Shown here piece after piece: positions 19,693-31,436 of a stretch of DNA of 57,571 nucleotides (positions within the stretch are counted from its first letter, which is position 1; each line of letters starts with the position of its first letter). The stretch is from NCBI GenBank assembly GCA_001683735.1, contig LUGG01000127.1, positions 1 through 57,571 of the forward strand, read 5' to 3'. The notes beneath the pieces are model-generated. The model had not been told where the DNA came from. It made no database searches and worked only from the letters and a program-made list of their open reading frames with translations. The DNA comes from Grifola frondosa. Taxonomy: Eukaryota > Basidiomycota > Agaricomycetes > Polyporales > Grifolaceae. The translations under genes were made by a program, and so were the position numbers.

Positions 19693-22600
19693 AGCCAATA
19701 GCAAACTATTAGGGAAGATGCGGGGCAATACAAGAGAGGGTTAAAGACGAAGTAATAGTGAGGTTCGAGAGGACAAGTGGTTGGGCTGTTTCTGAGGATG
19801 ATCAAAACAAAAGATGCGCTTTATATGAGGTGACGCATGGCCGCGGAATATGTTTAGCATCTCAAGGCGATCCGCGCAGTGGATATTGGTGTGCCGAGAT
19901 GCGTACAGGTCTCCGCGCATGGATCGAGGTGTCCGAGCTCCGAGGGCAGGAGTCACTGCAACCAGACGTGTTTCAGCGCCATGGTTTCGTGTGCTAGCGC
20001 CCACTATCGTGGTGAAAAACCAATGTAAAACGCCACAAAACAAGATTACATCATGGTAAGGCTGGGCACAAAATCCTAAGACGAGTCATACTGAACCAGT
20101 TCTGCATGCGTGCGCGGTCATCCCGTGATGATCCCATCCATGAGCGAGATCCGCCGCAGCCAGGGCGCGTCAGACTCTCGAAAGCCGCCCGGAAAACGAC
20201 ATGGCGAGGCTGTAGTGGCAAGAATAGGCCTAGCTAAGGAACCTCTGTATGAAATTGGCAAAGGTTAGCGATCTGTTCGTGCGATCGGAAAGGCTAACGG
20301 ATGTTTTTTGAACCAAGCCTGCGTCCACCGGCTCCTGTGCACCCGTCGGAGCCCGTTGGGGTGAACCCCAGTAGGGATGTAGGTGGTATCACCGATCCAT
20401 TTCAAAGCTCTGAAGGGTCAGTGGTTTCTAGGTGAAACGGCGCGGTGGCCAGAAGCCGCAGCACAATTTCAACCACCACGCTACCTTCGCGGGAGAACCA
20501 ATTGAAAACGTGGTTACTTAATGTGGTAGCCTCTGGTAGCCTAGCCTCTAATGTGCTCGCGTGGCGCGCGAGGCTTATCCTCCCGCGGCCGCCACAGTGC
20601 GCCGTAATTGTGTGATCATCAACATTTCACGGTTTGAAGTAAGGCCAGGTAAGGCCCTACCTTGAGGCGTGCTGCAGAGCTTAGCAGTGTTCCGTGGCCG
20701 CCGTAACGAACCCCCCAAGTCCAGAAGTGTCTCGACAGCACCAGGACGACCAAGTTTCAATGCGGGCACACCGTCGTTTATCTTGGCCGCCAGACTGGAT
20801 TGCAACTCACCGACGCCAGATTGACTGCCGTAGGCGTGATTCAAACCATTTCGCACACGAGTCCGGCCGATTCGGATTCTCTTCGCACTCCGTAAATATC
20901 GCGAAATCAAAGTCAGTCAGTACGTTAATTTTGAACGCCGGCTAGGCCGCGCTGCCACCGCAAGACGGAATCAGCAAATCACTGCCCTTAGAAGCCGCCC
21001 AATATGAGACATGATGAACTTGCGCCTAGGATGCGAATGTGCGTGGCGTCACGATAAGTGCTTCGCCGTCAACTGCAGCGTCCGGCAATGTCGCAATATC
21101 TCTGCTCCGACAACGTGGTCGTGCTCGTGCGGCGCTTGCCTAAGTGAAAGGCAGAGCTAAGCAGATGATGCCAGCCAGTGCTAGCCGAGCTCTCTCGACC
21201 AGGAGGCATTGCCGGTGCGCGTGGGAACAATAGGACTACTCGCGTGGCATGATCGGCGATACAGGAACGACGACGCATGCGCGGGAACACGCCAACGTTT
21301 GAGACACGGGCAGGGCCTGCAAGGGCCAGGCAAAAAAAAATGGCGGACGTACACAGACTCCGTGACCTGGCGGAAGACCATGGTCCAAACCCGGCATGGA
21401 CCTCACCGGGGTCAGCGCCGACATGCGCCAGCGGTCACCACGTTCCCAATTTCTTCGTGTCCGTTCTGTAGGCGACCCGAATTGGAGACCCCGCTGTCGC
21501 CTTGCACTCGGAACTGGGGCGCCCTCGCCAGTGAGTTGACGTCTTGCGTGTTATGTTGGTCAGGCTACACAGCCATGTTTCTATGCAAATCAACCAATCA
21601 GCAAAGAAATGAGTGAGGAATAGATGTCTGAGCGCTCCCTGGAAGAATCATGTACACGTCCTGCGAGCAACCATTGCGAAGAATCACGGAATGTCATCGG
21701 CATTACGTGGTCATAGACATGACCAGAGAAATTACCACATATGTCGCTACTGGCAGCGGGGCGCGCACAAAACATGAGGCCCGACAAGTGCACTGCCTAC
21801 TGCTTCGTTCTAGGTTGCCCTCCGCACAAATCCAGGGTGTTGTCCTTTGATATGCTAATAGGCCGATCCATGAAGGTGGTCCTGTATGTACAATTTCGTG
21901 CCTAAGCTATTCAATTCTGCAACAAGACTTAAATGTTCTTATCATTGTAAGGCCATCTTCAAAAGATATAGCATGTGAAATACTTACGGTGTTTCACGCG
22001 ATCTATAACGGCGAAGGTGACCATAGTTCGAAGAGAGAAATAGGGTGATCGCGGGTCCTGAGTTCCCCGCTACAGGGCTTTGTCGGGAAGCTCGAGGGAC
22101 CAAGGCTAACAGTATCGCTCCAGAGGTTTCCGTCCGAGAGTCGTCGGAGGGTGACGGAGCTCCTCTGAATTGTCAAAATTGTCCAGAGCGGCGCATGCGA
22201 GACGTTCTGGAGGGTGAACGATTTTCACGGAGGTCAAGATTTGCCTCGCCAGCTGTCCTACGCTGGGATCAATACACGTTCAAATTCAAGCGATACGTGC
22301 CTCCCTGGTGATGAACCCCTTGAATAGCCTTCAATCCGAACCGAGGGTCCAGAGTGGTCCCTCGTTACATGTACAACGTGATTCAGCAACGTCATGACAA
22401 TCGATTAGATGGTCCACAGATTACAGACGGCCTTCGTGGGTAACAGGCTTGTTGGTCGGAATCGACCTGCACCTACATCCCAACAACAACGTGGCTACAT
22501 GGAGCCCGTTGTTCAACTTCGTGACCGCAGTACTCATTCATTCTGTATGAAACGGGTCACCACCGGTAGAACAGACTCACCGCATTAATAACAACGGGGG

Positions 22601-23409
22601 TGACCTGGTAGTCCTGCTCGACGCGCAGATCTACCGACGCGACAACGCTACCGTCGGCAGTCTGACAGAGAATGACGGGCCCTGCGATACGAATTTCCAG
22701 CTTTAGAATCGGCCGCCGCCAACGGTGCTAGTCTCATCGGCCACAGGCGTGTACGACTAGTTTCCGGGGCGCGAAACAACGCGCACGGACGTTGTCATTT
22801 TATGCAGCATGTTCCATATTTCCCAGCTCTAGACCATGTAAGAAGTGATTCATCTGTTAGGGAGAGGCCAGTCAGCTCAAGTTCGGCGTTGCACAAGGTC
22901 TCATGATCACAGCATCAGCATCAAGTACTCATGCCAAAAGATATAGCCAAGAAAAGCCTTCTGGGGTGCGCAAGACGCGCGAAGAATCTGTTGCTTTCGA
23001 ACGGTGAAGCTTTGAAGGCTGAAGCGCTGAAAGGTTGCCACAAGACGCGTAGGCGCCGAATGAGTATCACGTGGACTCGCGCCTAACCAGACTGGGAGTC
23101 GCGAGTCGCCACTCTGTCACTGTCACTGGCCCTTTGGACGTCCACACGCTATAGTTCGTCGCCTTGCTCTAAGAATTGCAGTTAGCATCTGGGAGAGTCT
23201 ATCTAAGCTAGTTTTTGAATTACTGCTCTGCGGACTATCTAATAATTGCCGAGAAGGAAAGGTACGAACACGTATTTTACGGTGCTCAGTGTGAAAGACA
23301 ATTCCTCTGCGCAGGACACCATTGTCAACTAGCCCAAGACTGACCTGAAATAAAATAGGGCCACTAGAAAAAAGAGAGGGAAAGATTGTGCAATCGCTAT
23401 AGGTTCGAG
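19693..23409. other. Gene-poor stretch of 3.7 kb
   Basis: No gene can be built here with confidence. Short frames of 60-130 codons occur on both strands but lack motifs and splice structure. One exon-like piece is seen on the minus strand at about 22,570-22,720: PILKLEIRIAGPVILC, then DGSVVASVDLRVEQDYQV and TPVVINA followed by a GTGAGT donor. It has good protein character but no partner exons that I can find. A repeated 19-nt word lies near 20,028. Composition is not clearly transposon-like. Confidence 0.4.
22570..22720 (-). pseudogene. Isolated exon-like fragment of an unknown gene
   Basis: The minus frame reads PILKLEIRIAGPVILC, DGSVVASVDLRVEQDY and QVTPVVINA, then meets a GTGAGT donor. 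Beta-rich alternation suggests a folded protein. Neighbouring sequence does not continue the reading, so this may be a remnant or part of a gene whose other exons I could not recognise. Confidence 0.25.
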
Positions 23410-25309
23410 ATGTCATTTGCAACAAGGTGAATAGATCTCCCAACGCTTTCCGAGATTGTTTGTCTAATACCCAGCCTTGTGAATTAGCGCCTCTGCCTTT
23501 GGCATGAAGCCTGCCACACAGAGCTCAGGTTCGAGCATCTTCGGACAAACCAACACGCCAAAACCGCAGGGTGGAATCTTCGGTGGCGGGCAGCAGCAGC
23601 AGACCACCACGTCTTTGGGCGCATTCGGGCAGCCATCAACGCAGAATCAGCCTGCACAAGGCACGAGCATATTCGGAACACCATTGGGGCAAAATCCACA
23701 GCAACAGCAACAGCAGCAGCAGCCGGCTGGGAGCACACTGTTCGGTACATCCTTAGGCCAAACCCCGCAAACACAGACTGGGCAGTCGACAAGCTTGTTC
23801 GGTACGCCTCTGGGTCAGAATCCGCAGATGCAAGCAGGGCAATCCACTGGTTTGTTTGGCACGTCTCTTGGGCAGAACCCGCAACAGCAACAAACGCAGA
23901 CTGGGCAAAGCTCGGGTCTGTTCGGCGGCGCGTTCGGCCAAATGCAACAGCAACCCCAGCAGCAGCCATCGACTACCGGCATATTTGGCCAATCTGTTGC
24001 ACAATCCGGCCCTTTCGGCGGCACTCAGAATCAGCCGCAACAGCAGAGTACGTTGGGAGCATTTGGCTCGTTAGGCACGCAGCCAACGTCCGGAGGATGG
24101 GGCTTGGGTTCGACTACTACTCAGCCTGCGCAGCAAGCCGGTGGTTCATCTTTCCTCGGAGGATCGACATTGGGAGGGTCGCTCTGGGGCAAGCCGGCAA
24201 CACAAACACCGTAAGATTGCGATCTCTTTCATTCATACCCTCTCTGACGTGCGGTTGTATTTGATAGATTCGGGTAGGTGGCCTCTCTATCGTGCGGATG
24301 TTCTCGACGTAATTGAGATATCATATTCAGCGGGCAAACTGTCCCTCAGCCAACTGGTCCGCCTCCATTCACGAAATCCACCAAGTTTAACGACTTGCCG
24401 GACCAGGTTAAGAAAATCTTTGAGGGCACTGAGTAAGCTGCACGTTTGCCTGCTCCTGCTAGTCGATCTGATGGGCCACGCCCAGCGCATTCATTCAGGC
24501 CCGCGTGCAAATTAGCAACGATCTGAAACAACGTAAACTAGGGGAGGAGGCTCTTAAAGGGCAAGAAGATGTTCGGGCACTACATAAGGTAATTTCACAG
24601 CTATCACAGTGTCGACGACATATGCCTACTTGTTCTTTCATGATAGGATCTAACGAACGCGATCTCGGTCCTCCGCTCAGACGTGCTTCATACACGTGAT
24701 CTCAAGTCCAAGGTCGAACAGACCGTGCAAGACACGATCGTTGCCACGCGCATCGTCGAGGGCTTCAAAAATCCGCAGCAGCACGGCGCGTATCTGAAGA
24801 ATCATGCCGAATTTCCGCTCGAGTGCGTGTTGATTCCTGTCGTATCGCGGCTGACTGCTGAAACTGTGGCACCGCATCGTTACAGATTTTTCAACAGAGT
24901 GACGGAACAGATGGCCCAGCGTCTTCGTTGGTACAAGGCAACGATAGAGGTTAGTTTGCTGTCATGAGGTGCTATGAAGCTAACAACACCTGTAGCAAAT
25001 TGAGCGCAAGTTATCATCTGCTGCGTCGCAGCCACAATATACCCCGCAAGGTTCGAAATTCATCGTTATGCCCTACGCTAAGCCCCGCTAACACGATGTA
25101 CAGCGATCTCCTCGACACTCGAGGCGCAGCATGCCACTTTCATCGCACTCGCAAGCAAGACTGCAGCACTGGATGCGGAGCTGCAAAAGCTTCGGACGCT
25201 GTACACACAACTGTGGCGCGCGAAGACAGGGAGCATGCGCGATCCTTTCAACGAGCTGGATCGCGGTAGCGGTGGGGATTTTGGACTGGAGAGTTTGAGT
25301 GCGAAATGA
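23410..25309 (+). CDS. NUP57: FG nucleoporin Nup54/Nup57
   Basis: Nine exons join to 483 residues. The start is a 17-nt exon (MSFATS, 23410-23426). The second exon (23488-24210) holds FG, GLFG-like and SLFG repeats with Gln-rich spacers, the barrier part of the central channel. The C-terminal half has the Nup54 alpha-helical region: STKFNDLPDQVKKIFEGTD, AFIQARVQISNDLKQRKLGE, ALHKDLTNAISVLRSDV, VEGFKNPQQHGAYLKNH and, near the end, LRTLYTQLWRAKTGSMRDPF. This domain forms the Nsp1-Nup57-Nup49 (p62) coiled-coil complex. A 6-nt exon (24268-24273, ATTCGG) is needed to keep frame between the FG part and the helices. Exon sum is 1452 nt including stop. The gene is intact. Confidence 0.92.
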
Positions 25310-25742
25310 AGTGAGAGTGTTGTACTTTGGTCTTGGTTATGACGACTGTTTGGCTGGAGAATTTTGCATGCATCTGCTCTCGCTCTTCTGCAATGTATGT
25401 GCCGACAAAGAGGCATTTTGTCTGGAGCCAGCATGACAAAGTTGAATGTAAGATTGTCAAGGAAACAGCGGCAGATCACGATTGTAATCGTTTTTCGACA
25501 TCTGTGTATATGGATATGCAAGAAAGTATGTTGAAGCCGTACTTCCTATAAACAATGCCTTAAATCGCGGGGACACCAGACAGCTCAAGATTGACTATAC
25601 TCTGATCATCGCTGGTCAAACGATGTAAATGTCGGAACACCGTGATATCTACTTTTTACTAATAAAGAAGTCTACAAACGCGGAACATGCTGGGAAGCCT
25701 TTGAGCATTATACAATAGACCATGCGATTTCTCGACTCACCA
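25310..25742. other. Convergent 3' intergenic region
   Basis: AT-rich sequence between two converging genes; probably both 3' UTRs. No gene seen. Confidence 0.5.
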
Positions 25743-27113
25743 CTACACCTGACTATCTATGGGGTCTCGTGCCAACTTCCGAAGCTCGGCAGCATCACGC
25801 TGGCGCATAAGCCCCCAAAGGCATGCCGACCAGCTGTTCTTGGTTCCCTTGAGTGGCGCAAAATGCATCCACGGCCGTCCACGGACCTTCAAGAATTCGC
25901 CCTCTGCAGGCATGCATACGTACCCATCATAGTTGGGTATCATGCAGCGCACGTCTTCCAAAACTTTGACGATGCGCAGGGCTATATTGGGGGGCTCGAC
26001 GCGCTGGATGCTCTCGAAGTGACACAATAAACTACCTATAAGCGACTCGGGCGTGAGCAGACCGCATGGTCATCATTTCCGGCGAGCGCACCTGTGTATG
26101 GCACCACACCCTTATAGTCTGCCCGCGTATCAGAGAACAGCAGCCTTGGCTTGAACGAGCCGAGGAATGCCTCGTCCAATAGCCATGATACCACATTCCG
26201 GTCCGAGAGGTCCACGTAGAACGGCTGGTTGAGCTGGTATATCAGCGGGCTCCAGCGCGCAAAAGTCCTGCCGGCCGCCCTACGGCAGAGACGGTGGCAG
26301 AGGGTGAGCACGTCCTCCGTCACGAGTCCGTCCCTGAGTAGTATGTTGCGCAGAAACGGGCTCGACTCCATCGCGATGGCTAGAAGTGGGTAGCTCCAAG
26401 GGATACCATGGTTGTTCAGAAGATCGTATCCCTTTTGAGGTCGTCCCGCGTCGTTGCGGCGCACGAGATGAAAGCGGAGCTCGCCTGCCGTCGGCGGTGC
26501 GTCGGGAGGGGTGTGATAGTACAGGAACCCATGGGTGTTCGATGGGAATGGTAGATGCCTGATCTCCTGGACTCCTGTTTGGCCATCCTTTCGCACGACT
26601 ACTCGTGCGTAGCTGAGGGTGACAGGCGACAGCAGTGAGGCGGGTGACACGGCGGGCTGCTTAATGATGTTCTGTATAAGCTCGTTCAGCGGTTTTTCGG
26701 GGGGCTCGGGTGGTGACGAGGCGGGTGGCTCGAGGGTCATTTCTATAATCTCGTTCAGCGCTTTTTCGGAAGACTCAGGTGATGACGACGCGGGGGCGAT
26801 CTGGTTGACATCGTAAAGTTTGCAATGCACGTCGGATAGGTCTACGTAGTCGTGGGGGGTAACACGAAGGGGGTCGAGTGTTCGAAGGTTGTACGCGACG
26901 GATGGTTCTGCTGCCGGTGCAACCACCCGAGTAGTCTGGGGACACGGTTACGGTGAATCAGCTTAGCATATTCAAAATAAATAAGTAGCTCAGGTCAGAA
27001 CTCACGTACTGACTTTGTAATGAGTTCAAGCACGTTCTTCTCCACGATAAAGGTCGTGGGCGTGCATAGGTCACCGCAAAGGCATAGCGGCGGGCGAGAT
27101 AGACCACTTGCAT
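25743..27113 (-). CDS. Unknown 414-aa basidiomycete protein
   Basis: I do not recognise the family. Exons 27113-27006, 26935-26092 and 26035-25743 fit together exactly (1245 nt), with introns GTGAGT..CCCCAG and GTGCGC..TTATAG. An inner Pro/Ser-rich part has two similar helix-like segments, EKALNEIIEM and EKPLNELIQN, each next to a run of Pro/Ser/Glu. The middle part (LPFPSNTHGFLYYHTPP to GELRFHLVRR) and the C-terminal part (LRIVKVLEDVRCMIPNYDGY, then RPWMHFAPLKGTK) look folded. No signal peptide or membrane segment is seen. It lies tail to tail with NUP57 and head to tail with the GT17 gene. Confidence 0.65.
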
Positions 27114-27331
27114 GAGTGCAAACGAAGGAGCAGTGTCGTTTTACTTATCCCGGTAACGTAATTTAACGTAACTTATTTACAGGACGTTTAACATTTCAAG
27201 GGAAATATTATTGGTAGAGCGCTAACTGTCTTCCTTTGAAAATACATAAATATTTATTCTCGTACATAGCACTGAACGAACTGCACGGGTATAACTTACA
27301 GACCGCCAGAAGCAAAAACAAACGACACAAA

Positions 27332-28675
27332 TTAAATCGACGATGACCGTTCCCGGAAACATCCTCCTGGGAGAAGAAACCTGAACTTCTCGCTGTTTTC
27401 GATAAGATAGCGGGGTATGTGGACCGCAGATAGCGTCCTATCAATGGTCAGAATACAGTTGCTAACATTTATCTGCGTAGGTACTCACGGGTCCTTGTCC
27501 ATGAGGGTAAGCAGATCTTTGTACTTCAGAGTGTATATAAGATCAGAAAGGCAGACACGACCGAACGCACGTAACATACTCGGTAGGCTTCGGGCAACAT
27601 GCCAAAGATGTCGCTCCCTTCGCAGATGACACGTTGAATCCTGTCGGGGTCGAGCAAGGAGAGATCCGTGACACGGTCCGCATGAGAGTACCCTAATGAA
27701 AAGATAAGTCAATAAAACTGTAAGACAATTGTTGTCGACTCACCACGCATCTTATTCACAAATTCCTCAATATATCGGAAGCAGAAGCTGCAGTGCCAAC
27801 CGGCATTTGCCAATTTGACACCTGCTACTTGAGAATGCCCTGCGTAGACGTTAAGAGCTTCCGTGGCGTATTGTGAATGAACATACCGTATCCATCAGAC
27901 ATGAGATCCCACCGATGCACCTGTGCTCTCCAGCTTCCTTCTCCAGCCGGCCATTCGAACGAATATATGTATTCGCGCATCTGCAGGTGAATAGGGCTCG
28001 GAGCTTCGCAGTATTGCAATAATCTCATCGTATGGGCATAGGGAATCTCGTCCACATCAGAGAAGATCACAAGGGGAGGCGGCCGTGAAGGATCTTTGTA
28101 GTCACGTAGGAGAGAATCCATGTGCTGCCGCTGGGCAATTTCATTTACGAACGGTGACTCGTCAGGCTCAAGTTGTCGAGCATGAAAGACGGAATAGATA
28201 ATCTTGTGCTCGAATGTGGCAAATCTTCCTCCGTTCTCCGCAAACGTAAGGTTCTTGGGCAGGCCGGTGAAAGTGAGATCCGACTCGACGATGAAGAACT
28301 TGGATACGACGGAGTCGAGTTCGTGCATCCGGATCTCCAGAAGGTCGAGCTCTGTGCTGAACAGCACCGCATCCCAGACATCTGGACGCTCGTCTCGAGG
28401 CTTCCAACCGTGGAGTTCGCATATATGCGTGTCGTAGTGAATGCCCTCTGCATAATAATGGGGCAGAACGTCGGCAGGACCTAGAGGTCTATCCCAGAGT
28501 GGCCGAGTCGAATAAGAGATGAAATTATGTATTTGCAGACTTGCAACTAAGCATCAGTAAAGACATTGGAAAAATCCACAAGTCGTACGTACCTATGCCG
28601 CGTGGCGTGAAAAGCCAAGAATAATAATACTGCCAAGAGTACTGAGATGGACGCAGTTCGTCGACGCACGAACAT
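27332..28675 (-). CDS. Glycosyltransferase family 17 (MGAT3-like N-acetylglucosaminyltransferase)
   Basis: The start codon at 28675 opens a short cytosolic tail (MFVRRRTAS) and a hydrophobic signal anchor ([15 protein letters not shown]), a type II Golgi topology. The catalytic domain has [35 protein letters not shown], the FSDVDEIP motif (acidic metal or nucleotide-sugar site), [35 protein letters not shown], and near the end [21 protein letters not shown]17 adds bisecting GlcNAc in animals; the fungal substrate is not known. The region at 27,840-27,895 reads open, but family alignment favours a 47-nt intron (GTATGT..TACGCAG) so that GYGHSQVAG joins. At least six exons are present. It is divergent from the ARP10-like gene. 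Confidence 0.85.
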
Positions 28676-28935
28676 TGCTCATAAGCAACTCGGGTAACAG
28701 GAATGCTGAAGATACTGCACTAACATTGCGGGCGGAGAGTCCCATAGTGAAACAACGGCAGCATCCATCGCGGAGTGGTGAATATTAATCTGAATCACTT
28801 TGTCGACGGCGACGCCGGGTAATAGTGGATGGTGGACGTCACGAGGCAACCTGTCCTCGACGCGTAACATGTTCCCGGCGCGTGCATGATCGATCGTCTA
28901 AACTTCAATTTCGCCCTTTCGACCAACTCGACGCG
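28676..28935. promoter_or_regulatory. Bidirectional promoter of the GT17 and ARP10-like genes
   Basis: The two start codons are 260 bp apart on opposite strands. No clear TATA box or known site is seen. Confidence 0.5.
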
Positions 28936-31161
28936 ATGTCGACTGTGCCATCCACGCCTCGCAGGCAGACTGACACCACAACCCCTGCTGCAACTCCCCA
29001 GACAACGCGTGTTTCCACCTCCCATGTCGTCCAGTCTTCTCCGCATTACACCACGACCCGCCGACATTCATTGTACGGCACAGAAGACCGGATAATCTTG
29101 GATCCTGGCTCTCGCATCTGGAAGGTTGGTTTCAGCGGAGAGGGCAAGCCGAGAGACGTCTTTTATGCAGGAGAGAATGGCACGCCGCTGTGGACACTGA
29201 ACCGCGCGTTGAAGCCTGCAGACCGAGAAGAAGAGGATAAGATACTCGATGCAAAGCTGCAGACGTGTTTGCGATCTGTGTTCCACAAGTACGTCCGCTT
29301 TGTCTCATCAGTTTGCGACGAAGGATTGAGATTTGCATCCAAGCTCATTGCTGACTGACCCCAAGTCCCGCAAGGTGATCTTGGTTGAACACCCTCTGCT
29401 CCCGCTACATATCAAAGATACCATAGCACGGATACTGTTCAACAATCTCCAGGTACTATCATGCTTTGTCGACTCTGGCAATGGCTGATCTCTGTTAGGT
29501 TCCTTCTATATCATTTGCTTCTAGCCATCTGCTCTCTCTTTTAGCTGCTGGACGTATCACCGGACTCGTCCTAGACTGTGGCCACCTGGAGTCTGCTGTG
29601 CTACCGGTACGTCTTTCTTATCGAAGCAGTGTGGTTCAACGATAGCTTGGGGTGCATTTTGAATCGCAGTCCGACTTCCAGCACCATCGAAGTCATCGGA
29701 CTAGAGGACTACCAATCCTGATATCGAGATCCGATAGTAATATAAACTCGTTGATGCACAAAATCTAAAACCAAATCACTTCAACACAGATATTCTCTGC
29801 TAGACCTCTGTTCCCCCAGCTTCGCACAACACCTCTAGCCGGTGCCCGCCTCTCCTCACACATCCGCGCCTTGCTTCTCTTTTTCGGCACATATGTCCCT
29901 CCAGCAACCTCTCTAAGCGCAGCAGCGAACATCCCGCGGCGACACGCTCAACGCGGGTGCCGGAGGAGGTGCTGACAGACAGCGTGATCGAGGAGGTGAA
30001 GACGCGCTGCTGCTTCGTCGGCGACGCGCTCGACGCATCCGACGCCCACGGGGGTCCACCCGATGGGGACGACGGCTCCGAGCTCGACTTGCCCCCAGCG
30101 ACTCCGCGCTCTCCGAGTCCGATTTCTCGCGTATATCGGCGGACATTGAGAGCAGCTTTTCCTCGCAGCATGCAGCGTCGTCCGACTTCTCCGTCGTCTC
30201 GCACTCGCAGCTGCAGGGACCGCTCGACCACGCGCACCCGAGCGAGAACCACCCTTCAGGCACTCGCGACGATGTACATGCGACACTCGACTGCGACGGA
30301 CCTCCACGTGCGCGTGGACCCGCCGCCCGCGCAGCAGACGGGCACAGGCCGCGGGACCCTGATCGTCCCTGGCTGGATACGGGAACGCGCGGCGGAGGTG
30401 CTGTTCGAGGGCGGTGACGTCGACGAGAGCAGCGTCGCGGAAGTGATCCTCGATTGCCTTCTTAAGGTGTGCCTGATCTCCATTCCTTGATGGACGTCTG
30501 GATGGCTGACTGACGGTGTAATGCGCAAGGTCCCGGTAGATCTCCGCAAGACCCTCGCGTCCACGATCCTCGTTGTGGGAGGCACACCAATGCTGCCAGG
30601 ATTCATTCCCCGGCTGCATGCTGAACTCGTCCGCGCTGTATCCGCGCCATCCTCCTCAGCCTCGGGGTCGCGTCCGCCAAGTAGGCCAGGGAGAGTACGA
30701 CCAGTCCCATACGATCGTTATTCCTCTCTGCGGCCCTTGCTATCTTACTTCGCCATCCTAAACAACCCGTCCCCTCCTCCACCAACATCTGTCGCCGCGA
30801 GCGCAAACTCGGGGAAGGCGCCCGCGTTCACGCCGGCGACAATGGCATGGGTGGGCGGATCGCTCGCAGGGTACGTCGTCCCCTTCTCTCCTCGCCACCG
30901 TCTGCGTCTGCTGACGCCATTGTTGCTAGGGCCCTCAAAACAGGCGGGGTAGAAGTGCAAAGGGAGAAATGGGATGAGGCGGATGCAGCGCCAGATGCAG
31001 AAGATGACATGGATGCATCCCAGACATCTCTTCGATCTCCAAAGAGCATCCTGCCTGACTGGACGAGGACACCTCTTCCTGCAGGTGCGCCTTCTGCCGC
31101 TCGCCCTCCGCCCCAGACGGCCATACCGCCTCCAACCCCTCAGACGGCCGTCGGAGCATGA
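28936..31161 (+). CDS. Actin-related protein 10-like
   Basis: ATG at 28936. Motifs of the divergent actin fold appear in order: RIILDPGSRIWKVGFSGE (first phosphate loop), SRKVILVEHPLLPLHIKD, ITGLVLDCGHLES (second phosphate loop), RTTPLAGARLSSHIRALL, FFGTYVPPATSLSAAANIP, VPEEVLTDSVIEEVKTRCC, GTLIVPGWIRERAAEVLFEG and TILVVGGTPMLPGFIPRL. This is closest in style to fungal Arp10, a pointed-end component of dynactin. A Ser/Asp-rich insert (about 30,090-30,250) and a Ser/Pro-rich C-terminal insert are present. Frame trouble: near 29,935 one C seems missing between AAANIP and AATRSTRVPEE, and the acidic insert reads best in another frame. Six or more introns of ordinary size. It may be intact if these are sequence errors. 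Confidence 0.8.
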
Positions 31162-31436
31162 GGATAATCTATGTCATTCACGCGCACTACCTACACCGTA
31201 CACTCTCGAATAATATGTACTTTTATGGTATTGCAGGAGAAAAGTGAACAAAGAACGAAGGAAGTCTGGATCCGGCAGAGGAAAGCACAAGTAAGGCATA
31301 CGCCCGGCATATTAAACAGCCAAACAACAAAGTAGTGCACAGCGGCGCCGAATATATGGCTGTAGATGTGAACAGATGACGAGAAACGAGAGCATCGTGA
31401 GTGAAGGTAGCACGAAAGTTGAACGAGTGGATATGT

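Noticed and set aside
20575..20910. 111-codon minus-strand frame in the gene-poor stretch
   Set aside because: No splice structure, homology-like motif or start context, and low-quality protein text.
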